NCBI GenBank assembly: GCA_949126835.1
Contig: OX421494.1
Location: 56,982,358-57,046,357 of the forward strand
Reading direction: 5' to 3'
Length of the DNA stretch: 64,000 bases
From: Anisus vortex
Taxonomy: Eukaryota; Mollusca; Gastropoda; Planorbidae
Positions 1 to 12,763 of this stretch are shown in pieces (the stretch's first letter is position 1; every line of letters begins with the position of its first letter). The notes under the pieces are model-generated. The model was not told where the DNA came from. It did no database searches and was given only the letters and a program-made list of their open reading frames with translations. The position numbers were made by a program, and so were the translations under genes.

Positions 1-406
1 TGATGTCAAAGGTTTAATTAAACTTTTCTTGTTTTAGTACAAAAACACTGAATACTGAACCAAACATAGTTTAACTTAGTAATCTAATTGAAACATTAAA
101 ATCAATTAATATAGGTCATTAATTTAAACAAAATTTCATTAAAATTTTAATCTAGGGTGTAATTTTATACAAAAATAGAGACTGGATGTTTTATTTAAAA
201 TGAAAATTATGCCACTTGGTATGGTGAAACAAAATCAGATTGACCAATTAATTATTAATAAAAACTGGTGAACACTGCTTCATCGGCCCTGTCTGGATCA
301 ATTTGGTCCAACTAGATACTTCACTTCATTTTATTTTAAAAGGTGTGAGACATCTATAAAAATAAGGATGAAGATAAGTAAATTCTTTGCAGTAAAGTTT
401 GCCTAC
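1..406 (-). other. Cadherin intron sequence with a SINE-1 tail remnant
   Basis: This AT-rich stretch follows the donor at 405-406 of the last visible cadherin exon. At about 262-345 it holds a plus-strand remnant of the SINE-1 3' half (aactggtgaacactgcttca, then atcaatttggtcc). Nothing else is recognisable. Confidence 0.6.
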
Positions 407-3400
407 CTTCTTTTACTTTCAACTAAGCTGTTGTCCGTAGCTTTCACAATCATAGAATAGGTGCCAACATCAGCAGACACAAGATTTCTGGATAGAGTTA
501 TCCTCCCTATCTTGGGGTCAATGGCCACAGCAGAAGAGAAGGATGAAGGTTGTAGAGAGTATAATACTTCTCCATTTTGCTGAGCATCTGCATCTGTTGC
601 TGTAACCTGCCAACCATAATCATTATTTATATTGCACACAAGAAAAGTAAGTCAAAGTATGATTCTATCAATGATCAATCTTCTAAAAATAAAACCTTTA
701 ACCGTATTTATAACAAGCTAAATTGCCCGGCATTGCCAAGGGGAAACTAATATACGCCTGCATAAGAAGGCATAATAAAAATTTTATAAACTGTAAAGAA
801 CAGAAAGCTATTGCTCTAAATCTAATAATTTAAAAAAAAAAATTATTTTTTTTACTGAAGACTTTTAACAAAGTAATTTGAAATAAATATTGTAATCAGG
901 TTTTAAAAAAAAGGCTTTTTATTTAACAAAAATATAAATTGCCCGGTGATGCTCGTAGATTTACAATCCATTTTTTACTAAAGTAATATTAATTGAAAAA
1001 AAAATGTAAAATAAAAAAAGGTATTAGTCTAACTGCCTGTATGGCAGTCTGATATGTTAACCACTTAGGTGGCGAAGGCACATGTCCGAAGTGAAATCGC
1101 AAAAGTATTATATGAGTCAATAAGGTCACGTGTCTTTAAATGAACTACAATAATTGGTTGAACACACACACCTAAATATATATAGATAATGCCTTATAAG
1201 AATGAATGGACATAGCTCAGCCACATTCTCCACATAGACTGGAAAAGGCTTCCAAGCATAGCCATGAGATGGACACTTGAGATGGACACCCTAAGGGAAA
1301 AGAGCAATGGAGAAAGACCACTGGACACACTGGACCACTGGACACACTGGACACATAGATACGAACCATGGAAGAAGAAGTTACAGGACTTAGGGACAAA
1401 AGCCAGCATGAAATCACTTGCCCAGGACAGGTAGAAATAGTGGCAAATTATCACTTCCTGATGCTCCCCAAGATGGGACAAATAATATAATATTCAAAAG
1501 TATAAATTAAAACTGCTTCAAGCAATATGTCAACGTGTAACTTCATTCTGTCAAGGCTGTACAGTAGATACTCTTTTTGATTTTATTCTTGAAATAAAAA
1601 ATTCAGTAAAAGACAAACTGTACAAATATACTGAATAAAATATTTAAAAAACTCATTACCTGGCCAACAAAACCTGTAGCTGTGCGGTTTAATTTGAAAC
1701 TGTAAGGAAGGTTTGTGAAGATTGGACTGTTGTCATTTTCATCTAGCACAGTGATGCTGACACTGCTGTGTTGACTCTCAAATAATTCTTTACTTTTGGT
1801 TTCTTTAGCATAGACCTAATGAGAACAAAATAAGAAGATCAGGTTTAGGAAACAGTTTAAAAAGTTTTTTTTTGTAGTTGACACATCAATAGCCAGTAAG
1901 TTTAATAATTTGAAAGGCAGTTTGATAAATTAAAGGGAGCTTACTTGAAATGTGTAGCTCTGAGTTGTCTCCCTGTCCAATGAGGTATTTAAAACTATGT
2001 ATCCAAAAGTTTGATCTGTGACAATATCAAACACACCAACTGGATTCCCTTGTAGAATAAACTTGAACACAGCATTATCTCCCTGTAGAAATAAGTTTAA
2101 AATATATTCAATTAAAACTACATTTTTTTCTAATTCATCTTAACATAGAAGGAATTTTTAAAAATTAAATTTTAACAAATTTAGCATCTTCTTATTTTAT
2201 AAGCTTGCATCTTCTTCTTTTTATGGTCTGAAGAGAATTTGTTTTATGAAGACTGCGGGCTTTGAAGGTCTTCTGCCGCACCTCACACTTTATTCAAGAA
2301 GTCTCCTTCATTTGGACAGAAGTTATGTCTTGGAGTGATGTTGGTAGGACATGGTACTGGTATGGAGTCAAGTCTTAAGTAGAAGACTCAAAAAGGTGCA
2401 GCTTCTTCCAGGTCAAATCTGTTCCTGTAGGATTTAACAGCTCTGACCACTTCAAGATACTGAATGTAGATGTCACTTACTCCATTTTGAATGGTGTTGT
2501 CAACTTTCTATACATGGATGCAAGATTTTCTTGGATAGCACTCACAGGTTATTTCTAAGTTGTACACATTAGCCTGTTGCACTAACTTACCTCATCCAGA
2601 TCACTGGCTGCAACTGTAAGTACAGTTGTACCAACAGGTGCTGCTTCAGAAATACTGGCTAAGTACTGAGAGCTATGCATGACTGGCCTGTTGTTATTGA
2701 CATCTGTCACGTTCACTACAAGAATAGCCACAGCGTAGCGAAATACTGGATCATCTATCTGGCAGGCCTGTGGAGAACATTTTTCTTACTGAAATTAACT
2801 TTGTTTTTTTTATATTTCATGTTCAAGGACTAATTCCTGTCCGGCATTGAAATGACAATTTTAAAAATTAAAATGCTATAGTGTAACATTAGTACCTACC
2901 CTTATGTTTATGTTGTATTTGCCTGGTTTCACATTTCCGTTTATTTTAAGACTTCCATTTCGACTGATGTCAAATAAACTGCCATAAAGAGCTCTGGTAG
3001 CTAGAGAAAAATGTTTTTTTTTTAATTATTAAGATTTCTTTTCAACAAAAAAATAATGTAATTATCTACAAAACATAAAAAATAGTTCTCTGTTTACAAA
3101 AAAAGCTTAAATGTTATATCAAACTGGCTATAAAATTATTACATTATTACTCTTATAAACAAAGATAGATTTAAAAACCTCCAATTATATCAGCACAATT
3201 TTATTTCTGTTCTATGTAATTAATTTTGTTTTGTAGATTTATCTTGGTTTACAGACATTTATTAAGTTAACAACAAATTACTGTTTCTTCAATCTAAAGT
3301 ATACAAATTTGAATGTTAGCGTGATGGACAGTTGTCTGGGTCAGTAATGTGTGAATGTGTTTTGTTGTGAGTAGTTTTCATATTGGGGCAAGGCAGTTGT

Positions 3401-6400
3401 GTGTGGATATCGGACTGGAAATGTTGTGGTAGTTTTGTATACTGTGTAATTTTGTGCAACTCAGACACTAGTGTAATTCATTCTTCCGTCTCTATCATTA
3501 AAAGTGTTAGTTAGTGTATGTTAAATGTGTTTCTAGTATAATAATTATCCATATAAGAACTCGCACGTCAAAGTAAATGTTTCTTACTTGAATCTAAAGT
3601 AAAAAAAATTGGTTGGTTAATGGCTTTATCTCCATCATAAGCTGACACGGCTGGATTGGGCTGTAGATATTCTGCTCCAGTATAAAGCTGCAGATAGAAA
3701 AAGATTCATGATTCAATCTTCACAATAACAGTTGTATGATTTAATTTCTATTTATCTGGTTAGAACATTTGGATTTGATTTCATAAACTTGAGAAAGAAT
3801 GTAAAATTTCTCAATTATAGCCTCAAAGAGATCAAACAATTTCTAGTTCATTGCTCAATGTTCATATGTCAGCCTACATCTCTCTAGATAAATATAAATT
3901 ATATTTTCATTGCTCAATGTTTATCTAACATATTTATACATCTTTCTCTATATAAATATAAATTATTTTTTGATTAGTTGTTAATTAATATTTTTGTGTG
4001 TAACAATGTATTAACTGTAGAAATTATAAATACTGATTAAAAATGTGATTATCAGCTTTAATAGTGTAAACCAGTTTTGAAAGGAATTATCTACATTGTT
4101 AGAAGGTAATCTTTCACCACAAGTAGCTCATTGATTTTAATTATTCTGTAGGAAATATTTTCAAAGAATTATGTTGTATATGCATGGATCAAGTTATTAA
4201 ATGCCTTGCAACCTTAATTAGATAATGCAAGTAAATGTAAAAAAAAAATGAGAGAAGGATCCATTCCATTTTGTATGCTTCTATCTGGCAGGCGGATCTA
4301 TAATTTCTTAAGTCTATGACTGAAAGAGTTTTGCAACTCTACCATGAATGATTTGTCATTAAATCATAAAATCATATGCTGCTGTTACATTTTCATGTGA
4401 CAAAATATCATCTTCCCCAAATAGATAAATGGGCAAAGTGCCATACTTGGAAATACAACCAAGTTTACACAAACTATAACCAACTTTCCTAGCCTGTATA
4501 TAATATATAATCCTGCTAAAATAAGAAAATGTATGAAAGTTCTGCTTACTCCTTCAGGAATTTGTAAATTGTAAACCTCATGGCTAAAGACAGGATTCAC
4601 GTCATCTATGTCAGTCACATTCACAATTAAAGTGGTGAAACCAGCAAACAGTACATTATTCACTTCCTGTGGAGAATGATTTTGTTAAATTGTATATTTC
4701 ATGAAGGTGGTGAAACCAGCAAACAGTACATTATTCATTTCCTATATATGTTTATCTATCTAACAATTTTTTTGTATTTCATAAGGGGATAAGAAATTGA
4801 ACATTTTTATTTTTAAAGTTTCTAAAATATTTGTCCTTTCCAAATGTAAACAAATTTTATTTACAGACAATGCCACATTTATACAAAATGTTTTTAAAAG
4901 TTCTTAAAATGATTCAGTACTCATGAACTAAGAACACTGAAAGCTATTTATTGATCTTATCTTACATGTTACAGATAATTTGATGGAATCTAAACTATTT
5001 ATTAATGTTATTCAGTAATAAAAAAAGTATTAATGTTGTTGACTAAAAACATTTAAAATAATGTAGTGATATAGCTACACTCACCTGTGCTGATACATTA
5101 AGACTGAAAGAAGTATTTCCACTTTCATAATCTAAAGCTTGTTGAAGTTCAACAACACCATTATACCGATCGTTGATTGCAAATCTGCCATTGGCCGTCT
5201 GTTGAAGAATACAAAGACATTATAATGTAAACTTGTGAAACAATAAGATGAGATAAGATAAGATCGCTTTATTGATCCAAATAAATGGAAATTTGATTTG
5301 ATTCCGTCTACCTAATCTGTAAGACAAGCGAGGAGAGTCTATAACCTTTTGTTAGAGCTGCTAAGCCAACAATTAACTCATTTTACAGTGATCGACATCC
5401 TACGTCACAATTTATCACTTTTTTTATAGCCAGGTCATTCTGAGGTCATATGACATCAAATATAATAGAGTAGATTAAACATGAAGATCAGAATAATAAT
5501 AATAATAATAATAATCATATTTGTATAGCGCTGCCAACAAACATAATGTAAGCTCAGAGCGTGTTTAACATACAACTAAGAATACGGATATTACCCTAGG
5601 CCAGGTGACAGAGATAAATATAAATAAACATCTATACTTGAAGACAGTGTGGATATCTCATTTTAAAAAATATACTGACTTAAAACCTTTTGAAAGTGGA
5701 CTACTCAATTGTAATGTTTAGTATGACTTTGTTAGATGGTTTATGATGTCACCATGTAAATATTCAGTTTTTTATGTGTTTTTTTAAGAGTCTATCAAAA
5801 AAGGCATTAGTTAATTTAAACTGCCATTTGATATTAACATTTAAAACTAGGTGAAGCCAGCTGGCCCAGCGGTTAGTTCACCGGACTGTCAACCAAAAAC
5901 CAACTGACACGTAGCGGGTTCTATCCCAGCCACCGACAGATCCCTGTCGCCCTGCAGGAGTTTTGGGCCTAGTGGACGTAATAATCTTCAAACTAGAAGG
6001 AACGTCTGTAAACTTATAAGATATAAGATAAGGTATAACTCATTTTTTCCCCCCCTTAACCTTATCAGTCATTGGGTCATCTTATATGTTACAGACGCTT
6101 TTTCTATGTAGATGAATATTGCGTCTGGATTCAGGGTATAACCAGGCTATTAAATATACACTGTAAATTTACTAAATTAAGATTTAAAATTTTTTTTTTA
6201 CAAAATTAACATATTTGTAAACAAATCCAATTGAACTTACACTAATTAAAACATACTGAAGAGATGTTGGGCCTTTATCTTTATCACTTGCTGGCCTCTC
6301 ACTTGCAAATGTAAAAATCTTTGATGCAACTTTGGTATTCTGTAATAAGATAAAAGAAATATGTTAAGAATAACCCAGTATTAATTGACCTACTAAAGTG

Positions 6401-9400
6401 TAATGATTGGACTATAGCATGAGGCTGATGAGGATGACATAGTTGTATTCAAAGTATTACTAATACTATTAGTTAGTATTAGATATTGACAGGTAATAGC
6501 CTAGTAATAGGTAACACATTGTAACATTGTTAATATTGACTATAATATTGCTATGATTGTTTTATAACTTGAAATAACTTAACAGATAATCATAATTTGC
6601 TCAGCGTTTTTTTTAAATTAATTTTACAAACTAATTTTTTTGTAAATAGTAGGCTAGTAGCAAGTAGAAGAAAGTAAATTAAAGACAGTCGACAATGGAA
6701 GGAAAAAATAATACAGTTTATAAATAGTAAAAGATCCAATTTAAGTACAGCGATAACAGTTAGCCTACACTCTACACCTACAGCGTACTGCTGTATGAGT
6801 AGCCTACACAACGTTACAATGGCAAGGGGATAAAAATAAATACCTCTGGTATCTGAATAGAAAAAGACGATGCTGTAAATTCTGGTTTGTATTCATCAAC
6901 ATCTGTTATAAATACTGTCAGGGGAAGTGGCAACTGGAAGAAGAGTGTAAATTAACAGATATTTCATCAAGAATTAGCTGATATAATCATCATTAAAAAT
7001 CGAGTCAATTCACTAAGCTTATAGCTTAACATAAGGCCACATTGTAATTTAAACTGTTAAAAATTGTTCAACGTATGAATATGTTCATAATGAAAATTAC
7101 ATTAAGGTTACTAAGGAATATCAAGTTCAATCAAATTCTTTCTAAATACTTTGCAAATGAGTGAAAGGGGGAGAGTGGGTATGGAGAGCATTGACTACCC
7201 CGATTTTTTTTACAACAAACTTTAGGCTAAATGCCAGTGCAGCTTTGTCCTGGCCAGAAAATGTATCGGTACTGTTTCCATAATCAAAAACTTTGTATTA
7301 ACTTAAATCCACGTATTTAGACGTTTGCTATGTAAGTGAAAAATGACACATTTTTAATTTAGTCTTATATTGTTACAATTAAATAAATGCTAGTGCTGGG
7401 TCAAGATCTACATTATTCTACATCATTGAATGATCATTGGTGTAGTGTAAGATACAATAATCAGAATTCCCGAGTGTTGCACACCGATCTACATCCTGCA
7501 TCCTACATCGCCCACATAAAGACGTGTGCGCTATACTATAAGCCATAATTTTTAAGCTTACATCTAGGAATCATCTACCGTACACACGCACTGTTTCTCA
7601 ATGGTTGATGTGAGACACACACACAACCCTACGCTAGTAGACGGCGAACGGGAAGGGTCATTGGGTGCATTTTTTACATTGTTAAAAGACCTTATTTTTC
7701 TTTGGTTTTCGTTGGTTCATTTTTTGGGGGGGTTGGGGGTTGTTTTCTTGTTGTTTTTCTTTTTTTTTTTCTTTTTTTTCTTTGTGTTTATTCATGTTTG
7801 CTCGTAGAGTTATCAGTTTCCAGCAAATGCTCTGCTTTGTAGGGTCCATCGTAGGCCTACATCTAATGGCTATTAATGAGAAATTCCAAAGGAAATGATT
7901 AAGCCCCTTTTTAATTATTTGTAGGTTTATGAACAAAAAATGAATACAAAGTCAACGTTAAAGGACCCAAGTGTCAGAAAAAAGAAAGTATTTATTTAGA
8001 AAACGCAGTTTATTTTCTTCATAAACTTAATTATAGTTTATCAATGTTAACATTCTGCTACATTATAGGCCTATTTGTAGGGGTTCTCACATCTTAATAG
8101 AAATTAAACATTGGATTAAATTATAACGACTAATAAAACAATAGAAAGGGAACAAATCGAACACTTACTATTGAGCCATCCTGATTTGTACAACTTATAT
8201 CAAACGACAATGCTTCTGGCATCTGAATAAGGATTTAAAAACAGATACAAAACAATATAAATATAAAACCATTTATTAACACTAAACTTATTTATATTAT
8301 ATATAGCTAGATCTATAGGTATAGATATAGATAGATAGATTAAAGGCGACACCTAACAGGCTAAATTTAGAATAAGCGTTTTTGAACCAGTGACATGTGA
8401 CCTTGTGGTACAGCTTGAGAAAATGCAGAGACCTGCCTCCCTGTCCCATTATTCTCGGTGAAACATAATTAATATGAGTTTATCGAGACATCTCTTAGTC
8501 TTTATGGCACACTGTATGGAGAGCTAGTGCAGCCATTGCGCAGTTCATCAAAACTATTGGATGCATCGTCTGGTTCCCCCACAATAAAATTTATAACGGA
8601 GAAGAAGAATCCAGAAAAAAAACAACTGAGAAAGTCATGGGCGTCGTTCTACATTTTGTTTACAGACGAGGGGCAAGGTAGAAAGCAAATATTAAAATGG
8701 GCTCCAAATAATTTTGTGTTAGAAGCTAATTACAAGACTTCCCCCCCCCCCCCCCCCCCGTGATGAGGTGACAAGTGTGTCGCCACCTGTCCCATTTTCT
8801 TCTTGGGTTGTGAGTGTGGTTATGGACAGCTTACCGTTTCTGCATCTAGTGACTGATTAATTTCCACACTCCAGTTTCCTTCTCTTAGTTTGACAGCTCG
8901 AAGCTGATTATTATACAACGGGGAATCCCGACACCTGTCTATGTGTAAGGACTTGGCCGATGTCCATACTAGAAACGATCCTGAAATAAAAATATATTAT
9001 TAGATATTAAGAGCTAGAATATGTAGCCTATATAGCTTAATTACTGGCACGCATTGAGCCCAAAACGTGGGAGCGCCTCGCTGAGGAACGCACCTCCTGG
9101 CGGTCCAATGTGCGCGAGGGCACTCAAGCTGCAGAAGCCACCCTCACAGAAAGAAGTGAAGAGAAACGAGCCAGGAGAAAGGCGAGAGGCAGAGAAAAAG
9201 GAGACTGCGCCATCGTCCTTGAGGATGGAAGGATGCCATATCATATCATCATCATAGCTTAATATATCAATCTGGGCACTATATTACTTGGCTGTGTCCC
9301 TGCTATTCTTATACTATTGTTATACTATTGAGTTATACCATTTTATTATAATTTGTTATATGAAATTTTAATAAAACACAATGTTCAAAGTTATTAAAAT

Positions 9401-10157
9401 ACTCTAGCCTATATATTATGTTGGACTGGATTAACCTTTTAGCAAAACGAGCACGCGCTTACGGGCATCATGGGAAGGGGACACCACAGACATTTGATAC
9501 TTTTACAATTAGATCTATATGGCCTATGACCTCATACGGTGCACGGTTTTAATTGGTCAAGCTGAAGAAACTTCTGCGAATATAGGCCTACATATATATG
9601 CCTATATTATATTCTCAATACATCAAATAAAAGGTGGGAATAGAATTATCCTAATGGTTCTGCCTATACGTGGCACATTGTTGGCCTATATTGTTGTTTA
9701 ATATTTGAATACTTCAAACAAAACAATCATTATATATCTGTATTTGACAGAATTTGAAAGGACTTATAGAAAGGTAAGCATAGTACCATATTCTTTTAAG
9801 GTCAGAATACAGTCAATTTATCATGGTTGTGTCTGGTCGTTTATGTCTTACATAATGTCCCAAAGAAAGCAGGGTCGACATAAAAATGTATCGCCTGCTC
9901 GTGCGGTCACCCGATTGGGGAGGGGGGAGGGGTAAAGTTAAAAGCCAACTTAGATTTAAACGCGGGAAACATAGAGACATTTTGTTTTGACTCTTGTCAT
10001 CATAACACAGTTACATTAGAATGATAAATATTATATATTATATATATATATATATATGCCTATATAGAAAGAGAAAGATATTATAGTAAATAAACATACA
10101 ACTTACCAACAGCTTCATCTTCGGGCACAACAATTATTTGCTTATCAATGGTACAGT
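407..10157 (-). CDS. Cadherin-repeat protein, N-terminal 13 exons (partial gene)
   Basis: This is a calcium-dependent adhesion-type extracellular protein with at least five cadherin (EC) repeats. In transcript order the exons are 10157-10107, 8980-8835, 8222-8169, 6933-6844, 6339-6241, 5198-5085, 4666-4550, 3687-3588, 3000-2900, 2767-2591, 2082-1945, 1815-1660 and 606-407. All have AG/GT borders and matching phases, giving about 514 residues without a stop. Repeat ends read ITDVDEYKPEF, VTDIDDVNPVF, VTDVNNNRPVM and the canonical VLDENDNSPIF. Canonical DxD and LDRE elements (ASDLDE, SLDRET, TATDADAQQNGEVLYSL) appear only in EC4 and EC5, so calcium binding in EC1-EC3 is probably altered. The first exon starts in mid-codon (phase 2 leader before CTIDKQ), so a signal-peptide exon must lie further right. 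The last exon ends two bases into a codon and the gene continues off the left edge with its membrane part. Assignment to a cadherin subfamily (cadherin-23-like, protocadherin-like) is not possible from here. Confidence 0.9.
706..1150 (-). mobile_element. Helitron-like non-autonomous element with tRNA-like core, decayed
   Basis: Read on the minus strand, this stretch ends in gccgggcaatttagcttg and contains a tRNA-like segment (cctaagtggttaacatatca) near 1045-1075. It shares both parts, and the poly-T/A spacer between them, with the element at 10396-10846. A second gcccgg block at about 940 suggests an internal duplication. The terminal GC-rich hairpin is Helitron-like, but the last bases read CTTG rather than the usual CTRR, so the class is tentative. 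Confidence 0.4.
1195..1450 (+). pseudogene. Decayed non-LTR retrotransposon ORF2 C-terminal remnant
   Basis: Plus-strand translation across shifts and stops yields a W-R-E/K-rich pattern (EEEVTGLRDKS, KTTWR-like spacing) typical of the region after the reverse transcriptase in mollusc LINEs. An internal 19-bp duplication (ccactggacacactgga repeated) adds to the decay. The element lies inside a cadherin intron. The match is by pattern only. Confidence 0.35.
2215..2570 (-). pseudogene. Coding-like remnant of unknown origin in a cadherin intron
   Basis: The minus strand of this less AT-rich block reads YLEVVRAVKSYRNRFDLEEA and, after a stop, DSIPVPCPTNITPRHNFCP. The coding-like character, broken by stops and shifts, suggests a fossil of a transposon or retrocopied gene. 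I do not recognise the family. Confidence 0.25.
4705..4746 (-). repeat. Partial duplicate of a cadherin exon's 5' end
   Basis: About 40 bp (ggtggtgaaaccagcaaaca, then gtacattattcatttcc) repeats 4631-4666, the start of the exon at 4550-4666, with one or two changes. It sits just upstream of the exon in transcript order and carries its own AG (atatag before GAA). It therefore looks like a decoy acceptor. Confidence 0.8.
5246..5310 (+). mobile_element. LINE/SINE 3' tail fragment
   Basis: The sequence agataagataagatcgcttt followed by attgatccaaataaatggaa resembles the 3' tail shared by RTE-type LINEs and their SINEs in many animals. No coding part remains. Confidence 0.4.
5500..5660 (+). mobile_element. 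Short interspersed element fragment (tatagcgct family)
   Basis: The motif tgtatagcgctgcc followed by gctcagagcg also occurs, diverged, at 31450-31505 and 12640-12675. It is a recurrent dispersed family, here next to an (ATA)n run. No TSD is evident. Confidence 0.4.
5851..6032 (+). mobile_element. SINE-2 (tRNA-derived) copy
   Basis: This copy begins gtgaagccagctggcccagc, has a tRNA-like promoter B-box region (gcgggttctatccc), and ends in cttataagatataagata. The same roughly 180-bp element recurs at 19262, 37247, 41593 and 48019. It sits in the cadherin intron between the exons at 5085-5198 and 6241-6339. Confidence 0.8.
9035..9210 (+). pseudogene. LINE ORF2 C-terminal fragment
   Basis: One frame reads PKTWERLAEERTSWRSNVRE followed by a Lys/Arg/Glu-rich helix. 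This matches the region after the reverse transcriptase in the same LINE class as 19529-20318 (SWEELAKDRSSWRHALASGL). The insert is 5'-truncated and GC-richer than its surroundings. Confidence 0.6.
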
Positions 10158-10395
10158 CTTTAAAAAAGAGAGAAAAGAAAAAAGATCAAGTTAATGTCTT
10201 CAAAGTTTGTTTCTCTATATAAGACAGTTAATTATTTAATGTTACTCTTGCTTACTTACAAAATAGTCGTATGCAATTGATAGGCCTTTAACACTTTAAC
10301 ACAAATACATTGTTATGAAATGCAAACAGAGAAAATGAAACCCAGAGAACTGTTCACCAATACCAGTCATAGTGATTCTATACAAGCCTAAGTAA

Positions 10396-10846
10396 TCTCT
10401 CTATATATAAAGATCATGTTTGTGTCCCCACGGATCCCCATTGGTCAATTTGAAAACACGCGAGTTTGTGTCACTGACCTATTTAGGCATAGATCTTTAT
10501 ACCGTCTAATAATTTTTTTACATCGGACATGTGTCTTCGCTAGCTTAGTGGTTAACGTAGCGGACTGCTATGCGGGCGACCCTGGTTCGATTCTACAGTT
10601 AGACTATACCTTTTTTTTTTCAACAATTTTTGTCAGACTTTTAAAAACAAAAGACATTGTAAATCTACGGGCAATTTAGATTTTTGTTAAATAAAAATAC
10701 TTGCCTATTTTTTTAATAGTAAAAAAATATTAATTCAAATATTAGATTTATAGATTTCTTTTAATTGTAGTTTATAAAATTTTTATCTACACCTTATACA
10801 GTCATGTTTTTTTTTTAACCCGGGCAACGCCGGGCAATGTAGCTTG
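10396..10846 (+). mobile_element. Helitron-like non-autonomous element with tRNA-like core
   Basis: The element starts tctctctatatataaag and ends with a GC hairpin (cccgggcaacgccgggcaat) followed by gtagcttg. Its middle (about 10531-10597) looks like a tRNA with B-box ggttcgattct. A decayed sibling lies at 706-1150 on the other strand. TC...hairpin...CTNN architecture with no TSD fits Helitrons, but the terminal CTTG is atypical. A Helitron Rep remnant at 29549 shows that such elements exist in this genome. Confidence 0.5.
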
Positions 10847-11039
10847 TATATTATACAATACTTGTTTATTAAAGCCAGTATCTATAAATAACTCTATGAC
10901 CAGTGTGGGGATAGAAGAACTGATGTAGTAAATATGGAATCTATCATTTTTGTAGTTAATAAAGATAAAGTAACAATTGCATTACAACAATATACAAAGT
11001 GAATGTAAATCCACATTTTGATGTGTTTATACACATTTG

Positions 11040-11044
<5 letters not shown>

Positions 11045-11083
<39 letters not shown>

Positions 11084-11106
11084 TTATGTGAATTGTATAT
11101 ATGTGC

Positions 11107-11151
<45 letters not shown>

Positions 11152-11152
11152 T
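11045..11152. repeat. Two (AT)n microsatellites
   Basis: Pure AT dinucleotide tracts lie at about 11045-11080 and 11113-11148, separated by a short spacer. Confidence 0.9.
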
Positions 11153-11409
11153 GTGTTTACTTATATGTGAAATAGATAAGCCTGAAAGTATGACCGAATG
11201 TATAGATCTGGGTCTTTTTTTTTTAAAGTTAAAACTTTTACTATAACGTCTATTTGTATAACTTATGTCCGGAGAACATTTTTAAAGTCTTTCCGATTTG
11301 ACAACTAGCCAATGCTCATAAATGCGTGGTGGGGTGAAAACATTGAAGATCACCTGCGGGACTGTAGCCAACGCCTTCTAGATAGTTGTCCTCGGCAAGC
11401 TGTTCTCAC

Positions 11410-11725
11410 CAAGCTGTTCGAGTATTTTTGTTACTACGCGGCAGCCCAAGTAGCAAATGAGATGAGACGGTATAACATCCAGGTACTGGGCATCTGGGAG
11501 AGACGGTGAAATGGGTGTGGCATGAGAATACTCGCCAACGGGGAGAGAATTCTATACTCAGGACATGTAGATGTAGGCCATGACCACACAGAAGGCGTCT
11601 CCATCATGAGGTCCCCACTGCAGCTAAAAAATGGCAGCCAGCCTTTTCCAGAATCATGACAGCCAGATTCAATTCCAAGGTCAGATAAGTCACCTTTATC
11701 CAATGTTTTTCGCCTATAATTTGGC
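11410..11725 (+). pseudogene. LINE apurinic endonuclease domain, decayed
   Basis: Conceptual translation across frame shifts gives AQVANEMRRYNIQVLGI, GERILYSGHVDVGHDHTEGV and then KKWQPAFSRIMTARFNSKVR. These are hallmarks of the N-terminal endonuclease of LINEs often mislabelled craniofacial development protein 2. At least two frame changes and internal stops make it non-functional. Nearby LINE fragments at 9035 and 19529 could be from the same family. Confidence 0.7.
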
Positions 11726-12624
11726 TAGAGGGAACGGTCGGGACATACACACATTTGGGTATGTGTTCGAGCCTTGCGAGAGTATAGTAGCTTGCTCAGT
11801 TCTCTCCCTATTGTCAACATGGTCGTCTGGACTACTTGTGCCTCGTCTGCACTCGTCTCTCACGCTTGATCAAGTGAGTGATTGTGTAGAGGGCAAAACT
11901 AGCTGTTCCACGACTGAGATGCCCTTCTGGGTGTAAGATCAGTACGGGTTCAGCGATGTTTCGACCATAGTTAAAACAACAAAATCCGCTGATTGGCTAT
12001 TCACAACAACAGGCCGAGCAAATCAGGCCGCAGGGAGGGGGGCAAGGAGCTCAAAATAGTCCCCGTGCGTCTCCTTTAAAAAAATATTGTAAAACCTAAT
12101 TACGTATAGTTACTGAACTTTATCGTTTACATAGGCCTACGTTATGGAATATTTTCTAAGCAGCAATATGACCTTCAATTTTAAAAAGGTCATGCTACTA
12201 TCAAGTTACTTCTATAAAAAATGAATTTGATGCCACCAAATTCACGAATTCAATTGATTCTAGTGGCGATAGAAGAAACATAAGCAGTTTTGAACAATAT
12301 GTGATATCTCCATTTCATGATTATAAACATTTGAGTCATTGACTGAAGTAACTTCCCTCTGATAACACAAACATTTCACCAGGTTAGATAACTTTTTTTA
12401 CATCCTATCCCAGAAGTCCAGAAATTGCATCCTGGTCTGTTATGTTTTTTTTTATCCATTCCACCTTCAGATTCAATTGTTTTTTCTATTCGTTGATTAT
12501 TTGAACCGTATTTTTATCTCAACTAGTGTACATGGGCCACACAATCCCATGTCAGGAAAATATACTTCAACTCTGCTTTTTGGGCGTGATAAATATCAGA
12601 ACAATTATAATAATGGTTATTTAT

Positions 12625-12763
12625 TTATACAGAGCTTCTATCAATGCTTTTTACCATGCTCAGTGCGCTCTAGAAGATTATTATGTCAACTAGACCCAAA
12701 ACTCCAGCAGGGCGAAAGAGCTAGAACCAGGGCCGTTTTGTTGTCAGTCCGGTGAACTAACGG
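12625..12763 (-). mobile_element. Composite SINE remnant ending in SINE-2 head
   Basis: A tatagcgct-family piece (ccatgctcagtgcgctctag) is followed by minus-strand SINE-2 sequence with an internal deletion (cccaaaactccagcagggcg, then gtcagtccggtgaactaac). The SINE head runs directly into the 18-bp tandem array. Confidence 0.65.
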
